64,000 nucleotides of DNA, taken from positions 42,594,001 to 42,658,000 of the forward strand of contig CM060733.1 of NCBI GenBank assembly GCA_030704615.1, written 5' to 3'. A program made the translations under genes and the position numbers. Positions within the stretch are counted from its first letter, which is position 1, and each line of letters begins with the position of its first letter. Of the stretch, positions 1 to 11,280 are shown in pieces. This stretch comes from Takakia lepidozioides. Lineage: Eukaryota > Streptophyta > Takakiopsida > Takakiales > Takakiaceae. The notes beneath the pieces were generated by a model, which saw nothing but the letters and a program-made list of their open reading frames with translations, ran no database searches and was not told where the DNA came from.

Positions 1-645
1 CCATAAAGACATACCCTCAAAATAGAGCATCCATTATGCCTTTCCTTGTTCCCCTGAAGTTACGAATTGGAAAGCGACGGCTCTCGTTAAGGGGCCGCAA
101 CGCCGCAATGGTGAGTTATGAGATATAACATAGAAGAACACTGATTGGTTATTCTATAGGTAAAGAGCACCATCATCGGCTTTTGAGCATGTAGATGGTA
201 ATCAGCATGTCAGCCACCATGTGCAGCCATTTTCAGTTGCAGAAAATTAGCTGCGATTACAACAGCCCATCAATAACGTGCCTTCAAGTTGTTATTTTAA
301 ATTGAGGTGCAAGCACCGAAGCCACTCATTCATAGCACACTGATCTGTTTGTGATGACTTCTTCTATGATATGCAAATACTACGAGCTTATGTCTCTTGA
401 GGAGAGGGCACACTCATGCTTTCATTGTTATTGCAGGGACTGTTTTGTGTTGAGATGGATTGATAATCCGCATAAGTGTAAATTACAGTTGAGATCTAGC
501 ATAGGCTTAGATTTTGCAGTAAGGACCAGAAGATTGAGGTGCATGTGCTACAAGAAGTACATAATTTTTCCTGTCTGGTCATGCAGCTGCAAATTTAAGC
601 TCGAGATTATCGAGGTGGAGTCAAGTTCTCGATTGCTGGTGAGTG
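1..645. other. Unassigned sequence
   Basis: No recognisable gene or repeat boundary. A cysteine-rich open frame at 351-665 (plus) has no motif I recognise, runs into the LTR remnant that follows, and is probably fortuitous. Confidence 0.4.
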
Positions 646-1250
646 TAGGCAGGGAACGACTATAAGGGAACGACATCTGCAAAAGGAACGTGTTACTACA
701 GGGATGACGGTTAATTAGTTAGGTGGTTAGAACAACTTGCGGGCAGATAAGGGGAGCGGCAACGGAAAGAGGGGACACTTCACGGAGAGCGCTTCTTGGT
801 CATGGAGGGGAGGAGATCAGGCGGAGAGCAAGAACGAGAGCACGGAGAAGGAGGAGAGATGAACAGTAGATGCTTATTACATGCAGAGCTGTAGTGATAC
901 TGTAGGGCGGATTAGAGTCACCTTCACATTGTACCTGATAAATCATAATCTGATACTTATTCGATACAAGCACACTGTGTAGAGTGACATGAGTGAAGCT
1001 GTGAAATGAATGCATGATTAATTGGAATTAAGTAGATACTGAAGCAATCTGATGCTTCAGTATCAGATAAGGTGAATTGATAACATGAAGGCAAGAAGGA
1101 ATACAAATGGGAAGCACAACCATGATTCACTAGCTGTAGGTCATGACTGATTGTACTGAGCGGGCTGAGTGCTTAGAAATATCCAACTCTTCTATCTTGG
1201 AGTTTCCACCTCGAATAGCGAAGGGATGGGTGAGTAAAAGCCGTTCGACA
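646..1250 (+). mobile_element. LTR remnant (3' part) of the LTR family seen at 28.1 kb
   Basis: Matches the 3' two thirds of the LTR at 28,100-28,977, including the shared GGGAACGAC stretch, the CATGACTGATTG block and the end GTAAAAGCCG..CGACA. It ends at 1250 in the canonical CA. A reverse-orientation copy of the same LTR occupies 17,655-18,651. The 5' third of this copy is missing. No primer-binding site follows; MULE transposase sequence starts at the next base. Confidence 0.75.
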
Positions 1251-2292
1251 GCTGGCTGCTCTCAACTATGCCAAATTTCCTGTCAGGAAGGTAACGTATC
1301 TGCCTCCCAAAGTCGATGGCAATGTCATCTTCAAGTTTCCACCTGTTACTTTGTCAAACAAAGCCTAAGGGATGTTAACAGACATGGATTGAAAGCATGA
1401 CGGACACCCCTGGTGTGTGACGAAGACCAGTAGCATGAAAATTACTGATGGTGTTCGTGTACAATACGTCCTCTGTGCGGGGAAGCTGAGGTGCCTCAAT
1501 CCCGCCTGCTTCCACTTTCTCTCCAATGGAGGGCGGAGAAACGAGACGGATTGGTCTGGCACAACGCATCATCCATTCATTGTCTCCAGCCAAGCTCCTA
1601 TGGGTTCTTTCAAGTGCGCACATTGCAAAGAACCACCGATGTGCATGTCCATGTGCAGAGCCAAGCAATATTATATAATCCATTTGCTCCCGGACTTGAC
1701 TAGAGCTTGCATACACGTTGGGGTCCACTGTCACCCCTTGGCGAGAGGCAACATGCGTGAGGCTGTGCTGGAAGCACACGACATCATAAAAGAGGAGGTG
1801 AAATTGAGCCCTGGAGCCAGACCAAAGTAGATTCAGCTGAAGGCAGCCCACAAGATTGCTCTTAGCAAAATCATGTCTGAAGATGGTTCAGACCGAGTGC
1901 CCTTGAACGAAGAGGAGATGGTTGACCTGTTCGAGTCCGTCTCGCACGTTTGTAGTCCGAATGTGCGGAATCACATCGTATCTTGCAAGCAGAAATTCGG
2001 GGGTCAGACATGGAGGTGAAACGAATGACTGGATATGACTACATCCAAGGTAGCAGGTTTGCACGGCAAGGCAACAAATCCGATCGTTGTTACATTTTTA
2101 AAATGTCGACGTGTGGGCCTAGGAGTGGAGTCGACTTGGTCACTCGCATGACAACTGGAAACTTGTCAAATGATTGGGTGATGTTTGATCACATCAAGCG
2201 AATTACAAACCATCAGTGGGTGACTATGGGTGCGCATGTTTATGACTATCACTCCAAGAGGCTCATGACGATTGCAATCTGCGAGATGAAAG
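1251..2292 (+). pseudogene. MULE-like transposase fragment enclosed between LTR ends
   Basis: Translated pieces in several frames match the transposase at 41,471-45,063. They cover the stretch before HDGHPWC, the GCM-type zinc region (VRVQYVLCAG, FKCAHCKEPP), the spacer helix region, and the first catalytic aspartate segment (WVMFDHIKR, then AICEMK). It is broken by frameshifts before 1390 and between 1830 and 2010 and by a TAG at 1828. The second aspartate, the glutamate motif and the SWIM finger are absent. The left edge abuts an LTR end at 1250 and the right edge abuts an LTR start at 2293, with no primer-binding site or polypurine tract between. It is a dead fragment. Confidence 0.85.
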
Positions 2293-2478
2293 TGTTAGAG
2301 GACTGTCTGGGACTTAGACACTTTTACGGGATATGTGGGGTACCCTTAATTTTTGCACAGACTGAGACCAACAGGAGCCTTAGGGGTGACAACAGCGCAC
2401 TTTAGGGGGGGTTACACAGCCCGTCACAGCCAACACAGCTCGTCACAGTCCGACACAGCCCGTCACAGCCAACACATG
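2293..2478 (+). mobile_element. LTR remnant (5' part), same family
   Basis: Starts TGTTAGAGG like the LTRs at 28,100 and, in reverse, 18,651. It includes the shared GGGACTTAGACAC segment and the CACAGCC/CGTCACAGC minisatellite typical of this LTR. It stops near 2478, so only the U3 start remains. Confidence 0.75.
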
Positions 2479-3099
2479 GGCGTATATAGCCTTCCGTTTT
2501 ACGAACCTCTTTTTGAAGGTGGGGCATATAAGTTTTCCAACTAGGGGTTGAGACTTGACCCTATGTTTGTGAGTGCCTTGAGCGCATGCTTGCCCATAGT
2601 GAGCAAGATTTTTGTCGCTAAACAAGGAGGAGCAAACATAAAAAAGCTTACGGTTGGAGCGAAAGTGCCTCATTCTTCAATTAGAGAACCTTATCTCGTG
2701 AGGGCGGGAGTACTTGCATAAGACATAATAGTCTTATAGCATCCCTTTAGGCACGATAGGCGCACTTTGTATGCATTTGTCTTGGTTTTCGTTGCATTTG
2801 TATTTGGGTCCGAACCGGCCCCCTTTAAAATTTACTGTCTTTTTCCAGTATTTTTTCTACTTTTTGTTACCTTTGCAAGCCTTTGTTGACCACCTTGAAC
2901 CCTAAACCCTAAACCCTGGGACCTGCAATTTGATCGGGTCATAGCCACTCCACTTTTGATTTGGAAATGGTGGGTCTTGGGACAAGCAAAATTGGATAAA
3001 GCTAGGTTTTAATTTGGTCAAACCAATTTTTTTCTCACTTTTTCTTTGGGCCCTGATATTTGAGGTCTGGGCCAATGGTATAATCTCACAATTGCCACG
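2479..3099. other. Noncoding stretch, possibly gypsy 3' region
   Basis: No gene recognised. A TATATAG and an LTR-like composition occur near 2490-2560. At about 2898-2918 there are two and a half CCCTAAA units. This is a plant telomere-type motif, but far too short to be a telomere tract. The stretch lies downstream (minus strand) of the gypsy integrase and may be its 3' noncoding part. Confidence 0.3.
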
Positions 3100-4250
3100 G
3101 TGCAAAGCCCCTACCCTCCCAGGTGTGCTGGGTAGCATTGTCGGTGGCTCCAAAGAAACAATCCATGGATCGAAGATTCTCTTTTTACGCTTAGCATCGA
3201 AGCGAGCCTTCCTTCGCCGTTGCAACTGCCTCAATGTGCTGAGCTGCTGCTTGTCGGATTTCATCTAGTCCTTCCAACATCTCGAGTCGTTCTTTTAATG
3301 ACTCTGATTGTCACCAATCGTAGAGATGGGATTTCTGTCTCGATTGGCATGATGAACTCTAACCCATAAACCAATGAAAAGGGGGTATGTCGAGTAGTTA
3401 CCTTATGGGTTGTGCGAAATGCCCACACGGCCGAAATTAACTTGGTGTCCCAATCCCTTTTGTGCTCCCTGATTGTCTTGGAGAGAATGTTGCACAGGGT
3501 TTGGTTGGCGCGCTCCACCTGCCCACTCGTTTGTGGATGATAAAGGGTGGCATTGTGATGCTTGATGGAGAATGCCACCATCATTTCCTCGATGATGTCG
3601 TTGATGAAGTGAGATCCTCTGTCACTCACTATCTCTTTTGGGCATCCGAATCGGGAAATGATATATTTATAAATGAAAGAGGCGGTTACCTTTGCGTTGG
3701 CTCTCTTAACCGCTTTGGCTTCTGCCCACTTGGTCAGATACTTAGTGGCTATAATGATGTAGCGATTTTGTCGACTCGATGCAGGGTGCACTTCCCCTAC
3801 ATAGTCGATCCCCCACTTCTCAAACGGAGCAAGGGGGAGAGTGGGACTAACGGCATTCCGAGCCTGTTATTTCGCTTGGCGTACCTTTGACAAGAGTCGC
3901 ATTTTCGCACATGCATGTGCGCATCTTTGAACATGGAGGGCCAGTAGTATCCTACCCTCAAAGCCTTTTGCACTGTGAGCCGCCCTGCAAAGCGTCCTCC
4001 GCACATGCTATCATGGGCTGACTCTAAAATCTGGGGAACCTCCTCCGGGGTGATGCATCGGCTCAAGAGTCTATCCAATCCCCTTCTATAAAATTGCCCT
4101 CCCACAAGAGCAAACTTCATGTTGCGCAGTCGAAGCCTTCGTCGCGCATGTCGATCCAATCCTGGGGGAAATTCCAGGGTGCTTAAATAATGAGCTAAGT
4201 GTTCATGGACTCGGCTCATTTTTGGTATGTCATGCATAAATGAGCTAGGC
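3100..4250 (-). pseudogene. Ty3/gypsy integrase remnant
   Basis: Minus-strand pieces give an integrase. The HHCC zinc-binding region is visible (H..CGGRFAG through CDSCQRYAK, about 4020-3890). The catalytic core follows with its aspartates in GIDYVGE and IVSDRGSHF and the glutamate in GQVERANQ (about 3810-3500). The C-terminal part (DEIRQAAAQHIEA, KARFDAKRKKR) runs toward 3150. The reading frame breaks at about 3795 and again near 3300. Reverse transcriptase and RNase H are not present upstream, so the copy is 5' truncated. In intact elements this enzyme inserts retrotransposon cDNA into host DNA. Confidence 0.85.
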
Positions 4251-5499
4251 CCATTGCTATATGGTTGGAATCTCTGGATGATTTTTGGTAGGTTTCTAGG
4301 GGCAATTTACTGCAGCTAGGTACCAAAAATTGGTAAAAAGTCAAAAAAAGGGCTTGGGAACTTAAAGGTTAAATAAGGTAGAGGTATTTAATTCAGACCT
4401 AAAATCTTTCACGATGAGTACAAATTAATTTTGAAAATGTCACCACCTTGACATAAAAACTTGCGTCGGTTCTAAGTCACCTAACAAAAAACTTCGAAAC
4501 CTTATGATTTTTGAATCCACGCATTCTTTGCTGCATTGGAATCCACTTTAATTTGCTAACAAAAATATACAAAAACTTGACCATTCTAATAGTAGTAACT
4601 ATGCCGAGTGATTAATATATCACTTATTTTGGTACGATCACCTTACTTTTGACAACAGCAAAAAAATTAGGTTTCACTTCAATCACAAAATCGGAAACTA
4701 TGCTCAATTTTCGAACGATTTCCATTGTGGAATACCTCACGGACGAGAGACAGAGCATGATACTGCATATGAGGACTCCTGCCTAAGTCAACACAGCCGC
4801 TCTCCGCCTTTGACTGGTCCGCTTGCGCTTCCCGAACAACGATCGAAACGAAAGCCACGATCAAGATCCGCATCCTCCTCCTCCATGGCCCTATGCACGG
4901 ACAGCTAGGGTTGCAAGAACCCCTATGCAATCGGAGACGGGGAATTGAGCAATAAATGCTTGGAGAGGAAATGTTGGGGTGACAGAAACGAAATACATGA
5001 AAATGTGGCGTGTGATTGCAGTGGAGAATCAAAACAAAAACAAATGAAAAACAGGAGAGGAACGCAAAGATTGCAAGGTGGTATGGAATTGGAAAGAAGA
5101 GCACCGACTAAAAACCTTGAAGCGGAGTTTCCCTTGCAACGCAGAGACAGACACTCTCCAGTCAGCAAGTGGAGGGCCCGTTTCCTGACATGCACGAGGT
5201 GGCGGTGCCCCGTTATGAGATCTGCGATTTGCCGGTTTAGCTTGGCTCTAAGAAAATTGAAGGGCAGCCTGCCCCTGCATGCAGCCCGGCTCCAAAATGT
5301 AAAAATCACCCAGCTATTTGTGCAACTTTGTAGGTCACTATATATCAATGTCTTACATTAAATTTTTTGACTTGTACATTACTAGTGCATAGTGACACAA
5401 GTAAGGTGAACTCTAAATAATGGTTTTCATCTTTTACTCCCTTTGTTCCGAAATAAAAAGCACTTTTGATTTCTTCATGTATTTGTACCTCTTCATATA
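4251..5499. other. Unassigned intergenic stretch
   Basis: Mostly AT-rich. Two overlapping open frames on opposite strands lie at 4,680-5,360, but neither shows a motif or composition that supports coding. No RNA gene or repeat boundary recognised. Confidence 0.35.
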
Positions 5500-5785
5500 T
5501 TTGTATTCTTCACGTATTTGTATTTATTCTTTTATTTTATTTTACTTTATTGTTTTTTCTTAAAAAAAGGGGAACACCTGGGGAGCGACAGCTCACAAAT
5601 CAGGCCCCTTAACAGTGAGAGGAGAAAATAACCTCTTTCACAGTAACCCGCGCCGCGAGGCATAGGAACGGGACCAGGAACCGGGGAGAAGAGTATGCCA
5701 CACCCGTCAGTAGCAAGATTCGACCCCAGAATCGCCTCGGTCGCACTTAGTGCTCTTAGCCAACTGAGCTACCGACTGTTGGTTT
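5500..5785 (-). mobile_element. tRNA-derived SINE
   Basis: On the minus strand an internal RNA polymerase III promoter is visible. The A box TAGCTCAGTTGG is at 5771-5760 and a B-box-like GGGTCGAATCT at 5726-5716, at tRNA-like spacing. The tRNA-like head is followed by an unrelated body and an A-rich end (AATAAAGTAAAATAAAATAA) near 5550-5520. No full cloverleaf with acceptor stem can be drawn, so I read it as a SINE head rather than a functional tRNA gene. The exact family is not identified. Confidence 0.65.
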
Positions 5786-6421
5786 TTAATTTCCGAATGG
5801 TAAATCACAAAAAATCAAAAGTGATCACGGAAATCACTGCAGAGAAGCCGTCGTCAACACACACAAGGAATCTGATACTCAGAGTGCCTGCACATCTTCC
5901 AATGATATGAAAAACTCTGGTCTACAACTCCTAGTAGAAGTCTATCTTAACGCTATTTGGTTCACTTGACTCACCGCCAAGTGTAGCCAAAACACAACTT
6001 CAAGAATATTCACACCTAATCTCAATTCTCAATGGCACCTGATGCCCAGTGCACTACAACACACAACCGCGCCTTGGTGTTGAACCAATTGACCTGCCGA
6101 CTCCCCTGGAAACAAAATTATTCTGGAATATCCTGCAAACTTGTCACACCATCGTATCAGTGTAACACAAAGCTGATGAACTCATTGATTGGTTCATGAA
6201 AACATACTTGTCATTAATTTGTGTCCCTTTTTCACAGGTTCTTGAAGTTGGTCCGTGGTTGAATACAGAAGCAGTCTAACTTAGTAGTATACTTCTGTAG
6301 CGTGGAAAGGTGTGACAGCAACAAGAGAATATATAGAAATGTCACCAAACACAAAAAAATAGAGCCAGTATCCCAATGAACCTTCTCAATACTCCATGAG
6401 CCATCACAAAATTTGTCCCCG
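5786..6421. other. 3' flank of the CRN-like gene
   Basis: No gene recognised. On the minus strand this is the region downstream of the stop codon at 6422 and may include its 3' untranslated sequence. Confidence 0.35.
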
Positions 6422-8563
6422 TCACTCCTTGATAGAACGTAAGAAATCACATAACACGCGGTCAAACAAATCCTCCGCTTCTACCTGTCCAATATAGCCA
6501 ATTAAACGATTATCTTGGCATTCAGATTGGAGTTTAGCTGGCTTCTTTGCAGGATAGGCAACTACCAAGCTGATGCAACCATCTTTGCATGCGGCAAGCA
6601 CCCTCGTTTTGGACTCGGAACTATTCTTGTACATCTGTTCCGGATCTGTAGTTGCCACTGCTCTAGCCCACCGCACCTCAGATCGCAGCTTCAGTTGACA
6701 GAAGACGGGAATCTTCAAATTCCCAAGTCTCACAACAAAAAGAACATCAGCTCCAGATCTGTCGTCAAAAATGAGGCATGGCGGACGAGATTTCTCTTCA
6801 GCATCAAGAAATTTACTTACGGTGTGGATCCTATATGACTCCCTCCACACTCCTTCACCTTCACCGGTAATCGTTGGCTTGTCCCTTGCGAATTTTGGAG
6901 GCAGGGTTGCATCCTTGAAACAGCACATATCGGCCAACAATTTTGTGCCGTCAAACAGCTTGGCCACATGAACTGTGAAAAGTTTCTCCCATGCCCTACC
7001 CATTGCACTGGGATCATCCTTGCAATTAACCATGTAGTCTTTGAGTGATTTCTCAAATGAATGGTTGTTCGTCAAGTAGTTCATGATGCTATGATGGACT
7101 GTCGGTTCGACTATAGAGAAAGTGAATTGGGAACCTGTTGAATGGTGTAGCTGTCCAAGGCCACACTCGAGCAAAGTCATATCTCCGTCCGTTGAAACGG
7201 TATGTTCTCCCCTCCCTGCATAGGCAAAGGAGGTTCCTATTCTTTGCACCAAGGAAGCACCATTGAATGATTCTTCTTTCAGGACAAATGTGCCTTTTGC
7301 TCCACACAGAGCGCTCACAGCATAATAAATGGAAGTGCTGTCATTGGTGTCGCTTGTGATCTCCTTGAAATAGTTGTCTACTACGGTTATATCCCATCTT
7401 CCTCCAGCCTTCCTCAGAAGGCGCTCGACACAACTTACCAAACACCTTCGACGGCCTCTGAACTTTTCCAGCAGATACTGGGCATTGTCCTCCATATGAT
7501 CATCCTCTAGCTTCAGGTACTCGCTGCAGAATTTCAGAACCTGACGCACATCTGTCCATGAAGAAAATGGAGCAGAAGAAAATTGAACCGGGCCACCACC
7601 CCCTTCTTTTGCAATCAGCGAACCTATGTCCGCTTCCAGCTTCAAAAAGCTGACACCTGTACCAGCAACAAATACTTTCTGCTTTGGCAACGATGTAGAT
7701 GGCCGCACTAGGGCTTTGATCAACGGAGAAAAAATGGACCTTAGCTCTTTCGTCTCGGGGGATTCGTAGTCATTTACATTTGTCCTTCCCAACACCTGCG
7801 CTTCATCCAGAACTACAGTGAAAGTGCCAACCTTCCCCTCTAAATCCGTCCACAGTTTTTTTATCCTAGCATTTAGCCCCTCTGAATCTTCCAGGGAAGT
7901 AACCACGTTAAAAAGTTTCCGAGTAAGCACATCATATAGATCGTTACGATCTGCACCAAGGAAAGCACGGAATTGCACCTGGAGCATGAGCCATTGCAGA
8001 GGACTCAAATCAGGAATTTCTTGGTGACAAAATTCCAAGATTAACAACCTTGAAAGAATGGCACACCTCATACGTTTCATCACATTCCTGTGATTCATTG
8101 CCTTATCGACCTCTATCTCGTGAGAACTCACAGAGGCGACATCATCTGACCCACCGTTTCCTTTGGTTTTAGCTGTCCAAAAAAAACCCCACTTCTCTGC
8201 AAGCAGCTCGTAAAGAAACCGAGTTTTCCCACTCCCACTCACTCCAACAACTGGCACAACACCAGTCGAGCCATCATTCGCTCGTTCCCACAAATCACCA
8301 ACATCTTCAGTCCAACGAGCAGTTAATTTATCCAGTAAAATGCTTGGATAACCACGGTGGTCGAGTGGCACACCGTTCTGTATAGACAAATTGCACCCCA
8401 TCTTTTTGAACGTGTCCAAAAACTCAGAAAATTTCAATTTCCATTCTTGCATAACCACCTTCACTGATTCTGTAAGCAAAACCCACACACTTTCCGTCAC
8501 TCCTGACAGATCCATGTATCTGAAGAAAAATAAGAGCATCCTATCTTGCAAATAATTGAACAA
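6422..8563 (-). CDS. Crinkler/RHS-like P-loop NTPase with PD-(D/E)XK nuclease domain
   Basis: An uninterrupted 713-codon frame. Walker A GVSGSGKTR lies at residues 107-115 and Walker B VVLDEAQ at 250-256, followed by a VFVAGTGVS strand near 297-305. The C-terminal part has a restriction-endonuclease-like core: E526 in a helix (AWEKLFTVHV), D606 in SGAD, and Q623-x-K625 in FCQLKLR. The NTPase-plus-REase order is that described for Crinkler (CRN) effectors and trypanosome RHS proteins, families linked to mobile elements and to nuclear action. The frame probably begins at a splice acceptor near 8520 (pyrimidine-rich tract ending TTCTTCAG just before ATACATGGATC), so MDLSG at residue 17 is likely internal and 5' exons lie upstream. 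The long intact frame contrasts with the decayed neighbours. Whether it is a host gene, a CRN-type effector or mobile-element cargo is open. Confidence 0.8.
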   Translation of the reverse strand: MFNYLQDRMLLFFFRYMDLSGVTESVWVLLTESVKVVMQEWKLKFSEFLDTFKKMGCNLSIQNGVPLDHRGYPSILLDKLTARWTEDVGDLWERANDGSTGVVPVVGVSGSGKTRFLYELLAEKWGFFWTAKTKGNGGSDDVASVSSHEIEVDKAMNHRNVMKRMRCAILSRLLILEFCHQEIPDLSPLQWLMLQVQFRAFLGADRNDLYDVLTRKLFNVVTSLEDSEGLNARIKKLWTDLEGKVGTFTVVLDEAQVLGRTNVNDYESPETKELRSIFSPLIKALVRPSTSLPKQKVFVAGTGVSFLKLEADIGSLIAKEGGGGPVQFSSAPFSSWTDVRQVLKFCSEYLKLEDDHMEDNAQYLLEKFRGRRRCLVSCVERLLRKAGGRWDITVVDNYFKEITSDTNDSTSIYYAVSALCGAKGTFVLKEESFNGASLVQRIGTSFAYAGRGEHTVSTDGDMTLLECGLGQLHHSTGSQFTFSIVEPTVHHSIMNYLTNNHSFEKSLKDYMVNCKDDPSAMGRAWEKLFTVHVAKLFDGTKLLADMCCFKDATLPPKFARDKPTITGEGEGVWRESYRIHTVSKFLDAEEKSRPPCLIFDDRSGADVLFVVRLGNLKIPVFCQLKLRSEVRWARAVATTDPEQMYKNSSESKTRVLAACKDGCISLVVAYPAKKPAKLQSECQDNRLIGYIGQVEAEDLFDRVLCDFLRSIKE

Positions 8564-8930
8564 TACAAAAGATACACCAACAAAGCCTATGTGACCAAAG
8601 AAAATGCAAAGAGAAGGGGAACATGGAAGGGAAGGCCAAGTAACAGAGTAGCTCTACCTGAAAACCCGTTTCCAGAGGTTTTCAATCTCTTCGCAGATCT
8701 CTCTCCCCCTGCAAATATGTCAGATTTTGTCAAATTTCAAAAGATCTGCATTCATCCAAACTCTTACCATGGAATTACTGATGAAACTGCTGTTGTATGG
8801 CAGCATCCTGTAACCCTAAACCAAATCTCTCTCCCACTGCATATATGTCAGACTCCACCCAGTATGTCCTGGCCTTGAAAGAGGCCCTCCCACACTTTAC
8901 ACAGTCACTTCAAGATCTCTCCTCTTGCCC
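8564..8930. other. Upstream/intron region of the CRN-like gene
   Basis: No coding sequence supported. Contains two similar CTCTCTCCC-CTGCA(A/T)ATATGTCAGA blocks near 8700 and 8830, suggesting a small direct duplication. Confidence 0.3.
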
Positions 8931-9034
8931 ATGGTGACACAAGGAGGGAGGTAGAAGGTGCTGTAGATTCTTGGGAGAGCTTCGCCACTTCTGCTGCTAA
9001 TAGAGTCATGGAAGGAAACTAATTATCTGTGGTA

Positions 9035-9300
9035 GAGCAGTAAATTGGTGGACCCATGAGGTCAAGCTCAAGATTGCTGAGAGGCAGGCGCTCTATAAGG
9101 ACTGCTGTAATATCAAAGATGAAAAAATGCTCTGGTCTAGATACTACCAACTGCGTAAAGAGGTCAATCAGCTTGTAAGGGATCAGAAGAGGCTTTACTG
9201 GGAGAAGTTGTACAGTGACATAAACTTAACCCACCATGGTCGTAATGACAAAAGATTATGGTTGGCCTTACAGCCAATCATCATAACACCAACAATTGCA
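9035..9300 (+). pseudogene. LINE (non-LTR retrotransposon) relic
   Basis: One frame gives a WWTHEVKLKIAERQALYKD segment, then a YYQLRKEV / RDQKRLYWEKLY helix and an RLWLALQPI segment. This pattern (tryptophan pair, basic helix with KR..W, then a short W-rich helix) is typical of the linker between the endonuclease and reverse transcriptase of LINEs. Flanking endonuclease and reverse transcriptase are not recognisable, so this is a short decayed piece. Assignment is by pattern only. Confidence 0.5.
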
Positions 9301-9749
9301 CAACCAATACATGTACCCTACCTGGATCTTGGCAAGAACCACAACAGTGATAGACAATGTATATAGACTGGGAAAACGTAACACACCGAAGAGAAGAACG
9401 CAGAACACTTTAAACCTGCCCTCATCTGCCGCAATCTGACCCACCTTAAGAAAATAATAGTCCTTTAGGTCTGGAAACCTTCAAGTGCAAACCCTGTTAC
9501 CTGCTGGGGGTGCTACAAAAGAATAAACCACAAGTATCAACCAACAAAACGACTTGGAATAAAAATAGAAGAGGGTGTAAGGACAGCAATCACTGTACTA
9601 TTGATAACATACCAGCAGCTTCAGAGGGTTCAAAGCAAAAAACATAACGAAAAAAAAACAAACCATAAACGCTACCAAGAAGCTGCTTGTAATGCTAAAA
9701 ATATGCAAATATCTCAAGATACTAGATTCAGTTTGAAATACCCTGTCCT

Positions 9750-10650
9750 AACAAACAACCGTGTCTTTCAAAGGACCCCCCTCATATTTTACTTGTTAAC
9801 ATGGATCTATCGAATGAATAAACTGCATGTATCAACCGTACACAGGATCACACACGGGATTGGGAGAAGCTGTTGAAACCCTGAGTGCACAACGCAGCCA
9901 AGAAACCAAAAAAATTGCAAACACTTGACTCCAAGCTACGCATTGAACGAATCATTGAACAAATCAGCAACTGCAGCAGGTTCAACAATCAACTGCCCAA
10001 TTGTCTTGCGAGAATTCAAATGTGCCTGCCCATCATCAGAATTGCAGACATAAAAACAAACGGGCTCAGACTGCCCTAGGCAACCCATCGACATTCACCA
10101 GACTCTCTCCATGACGCACTATCTGACACCCTAGCTAATGGGTGAACTCTGTCACAGAAGGTTCTGCAGCCAAGGCGGTTTTGGTTAACTCACATAAGTC
10201 ACCAACAACCACATTCTGTCATCGACCAATTAACAGCTCAAAACATGCGCACAAATTCGGCTAGAGCTTTCTATCTTCTGAAGATGGTACTCAAGAAATC
10301 GTAAAGGTTTGAACAACACTACTGATTCGCAGGTCACATGCATCGAAGTACTGAAGAGAGAACAGAAACTCATTCTTCACACATTGGTAGCAAACCCTAC
10401 AAACTTACACTCACCAGACTCCCTCCTTGACGCACTATCTGACACCCTAAACCATCAACCATGGTTTCCATAACCAACAATCCCACAAAGAAAGTAGCCT
10501 GCGAAGACAGACACAACACCGTTCAACCAAGAAGCAAGAGACGTAACAAAAATCAGATGAAGATTTGAAACCCTAACCCTGTACATACTCTTGGGATGCC
10601 ATTGAGCCCGTCCAAAACTGTTGCGGTTATGGTTATGGATGCAAAAAATC
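9750..10650. repeat. 0.9 kb dispersed repeat, copy 1
   Basis: Begins AACAAACAACCGTGTC and runs to GGTTATGGATGCAAAAAATC. Nearly the same sequence recurs at 15,191-16,009 with an internal deletion, and its first 0.4 kb recurs at 11,281-11,690. All are in the same orientation. It contains CCCTAACCCTG-type motifs and no convincing coding frame. Unknown element, possibly non-autonomous. Confidence 0.75.
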
Positions 10651-11280
10651 CAAGAGAGCTCCAGAGACACAAAGGAAGACTCCCTCTCCCTCACAATTAA
10701 AATAGAAGTGGATGCGAGGACGGCAATCACTCACAAGTGAACTACCAAAATGACGGTTTAGAGTTAGGGTTTCAGGCCACACAACACTTTAAACCTGCCA
10801 TCATCTGCCGCAATCTGACCGACCACTGCGCTTCAAGAGATTCAGAAGGGCTTGCCCTCTGACCTTGCCCGAAAAGTGCCCACAAAGGTTCACGGCCAGA
10901 CATTTCCAAGAAGCAGTGCAATGCAGCAAGCTCAACAAAATGGCAACTCAAAACCATAGAACATGATCCGGCAACTTTTTCTTCAGCCATTCTCTGAGGG
11001 TAGGAGGCGCTGCCCGCAGCAATCTATCAACCAACAAAATGACTAGGAATATAAATTGGACGCTGCCATACACTGGCTCTTATCAGACTGCTCGACAGCT
11101 CTATGAGCAGCCTGATTAGCATCGTTCTAGAAAATACATTCTAGAGAATTACCCTGGGTGATGCCTACCTGCAGGATATTGCAGGGAAAGGAAACAAAGA
11201 GAACTCATTCATTCTCAGGAGTAACTACAGATAACCAGATAAGGAAAAACTTAAGTAATCTGCTGTAGAGCCATATAAAT
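10651..11280. other. Unassigned spacer between repeat copies
   Basis: No gene recognised. Short open frames here have no recognisable motif. Confidence 0.3.

Noticed and set aside
351-665. Cysteine-rich small protein
   Set aside because: No recognisable pattern; the frame crosses into an LTR remnant and lacks supporting context.
2898-2918. Telomere repeat tract
   Set aside because: Only about two and a half CCCTAAA units, inside retroelement debris. Not a telomere; other single CCCTAA motifs in 10-16 kb are also isolated.
4680-5361. Overlapping open frames on both strands
   Set aside because: No motif or homologous copy in the window, and opposite-strand overlap. Likely chance.
5716-5771. 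Functional tRNA gene on the minus strand
   Set aside because: A- and B-box-like motifs are present, but no complete cloverleaf, acceptor stem or terminator can be assigned; a SINE head fits better.
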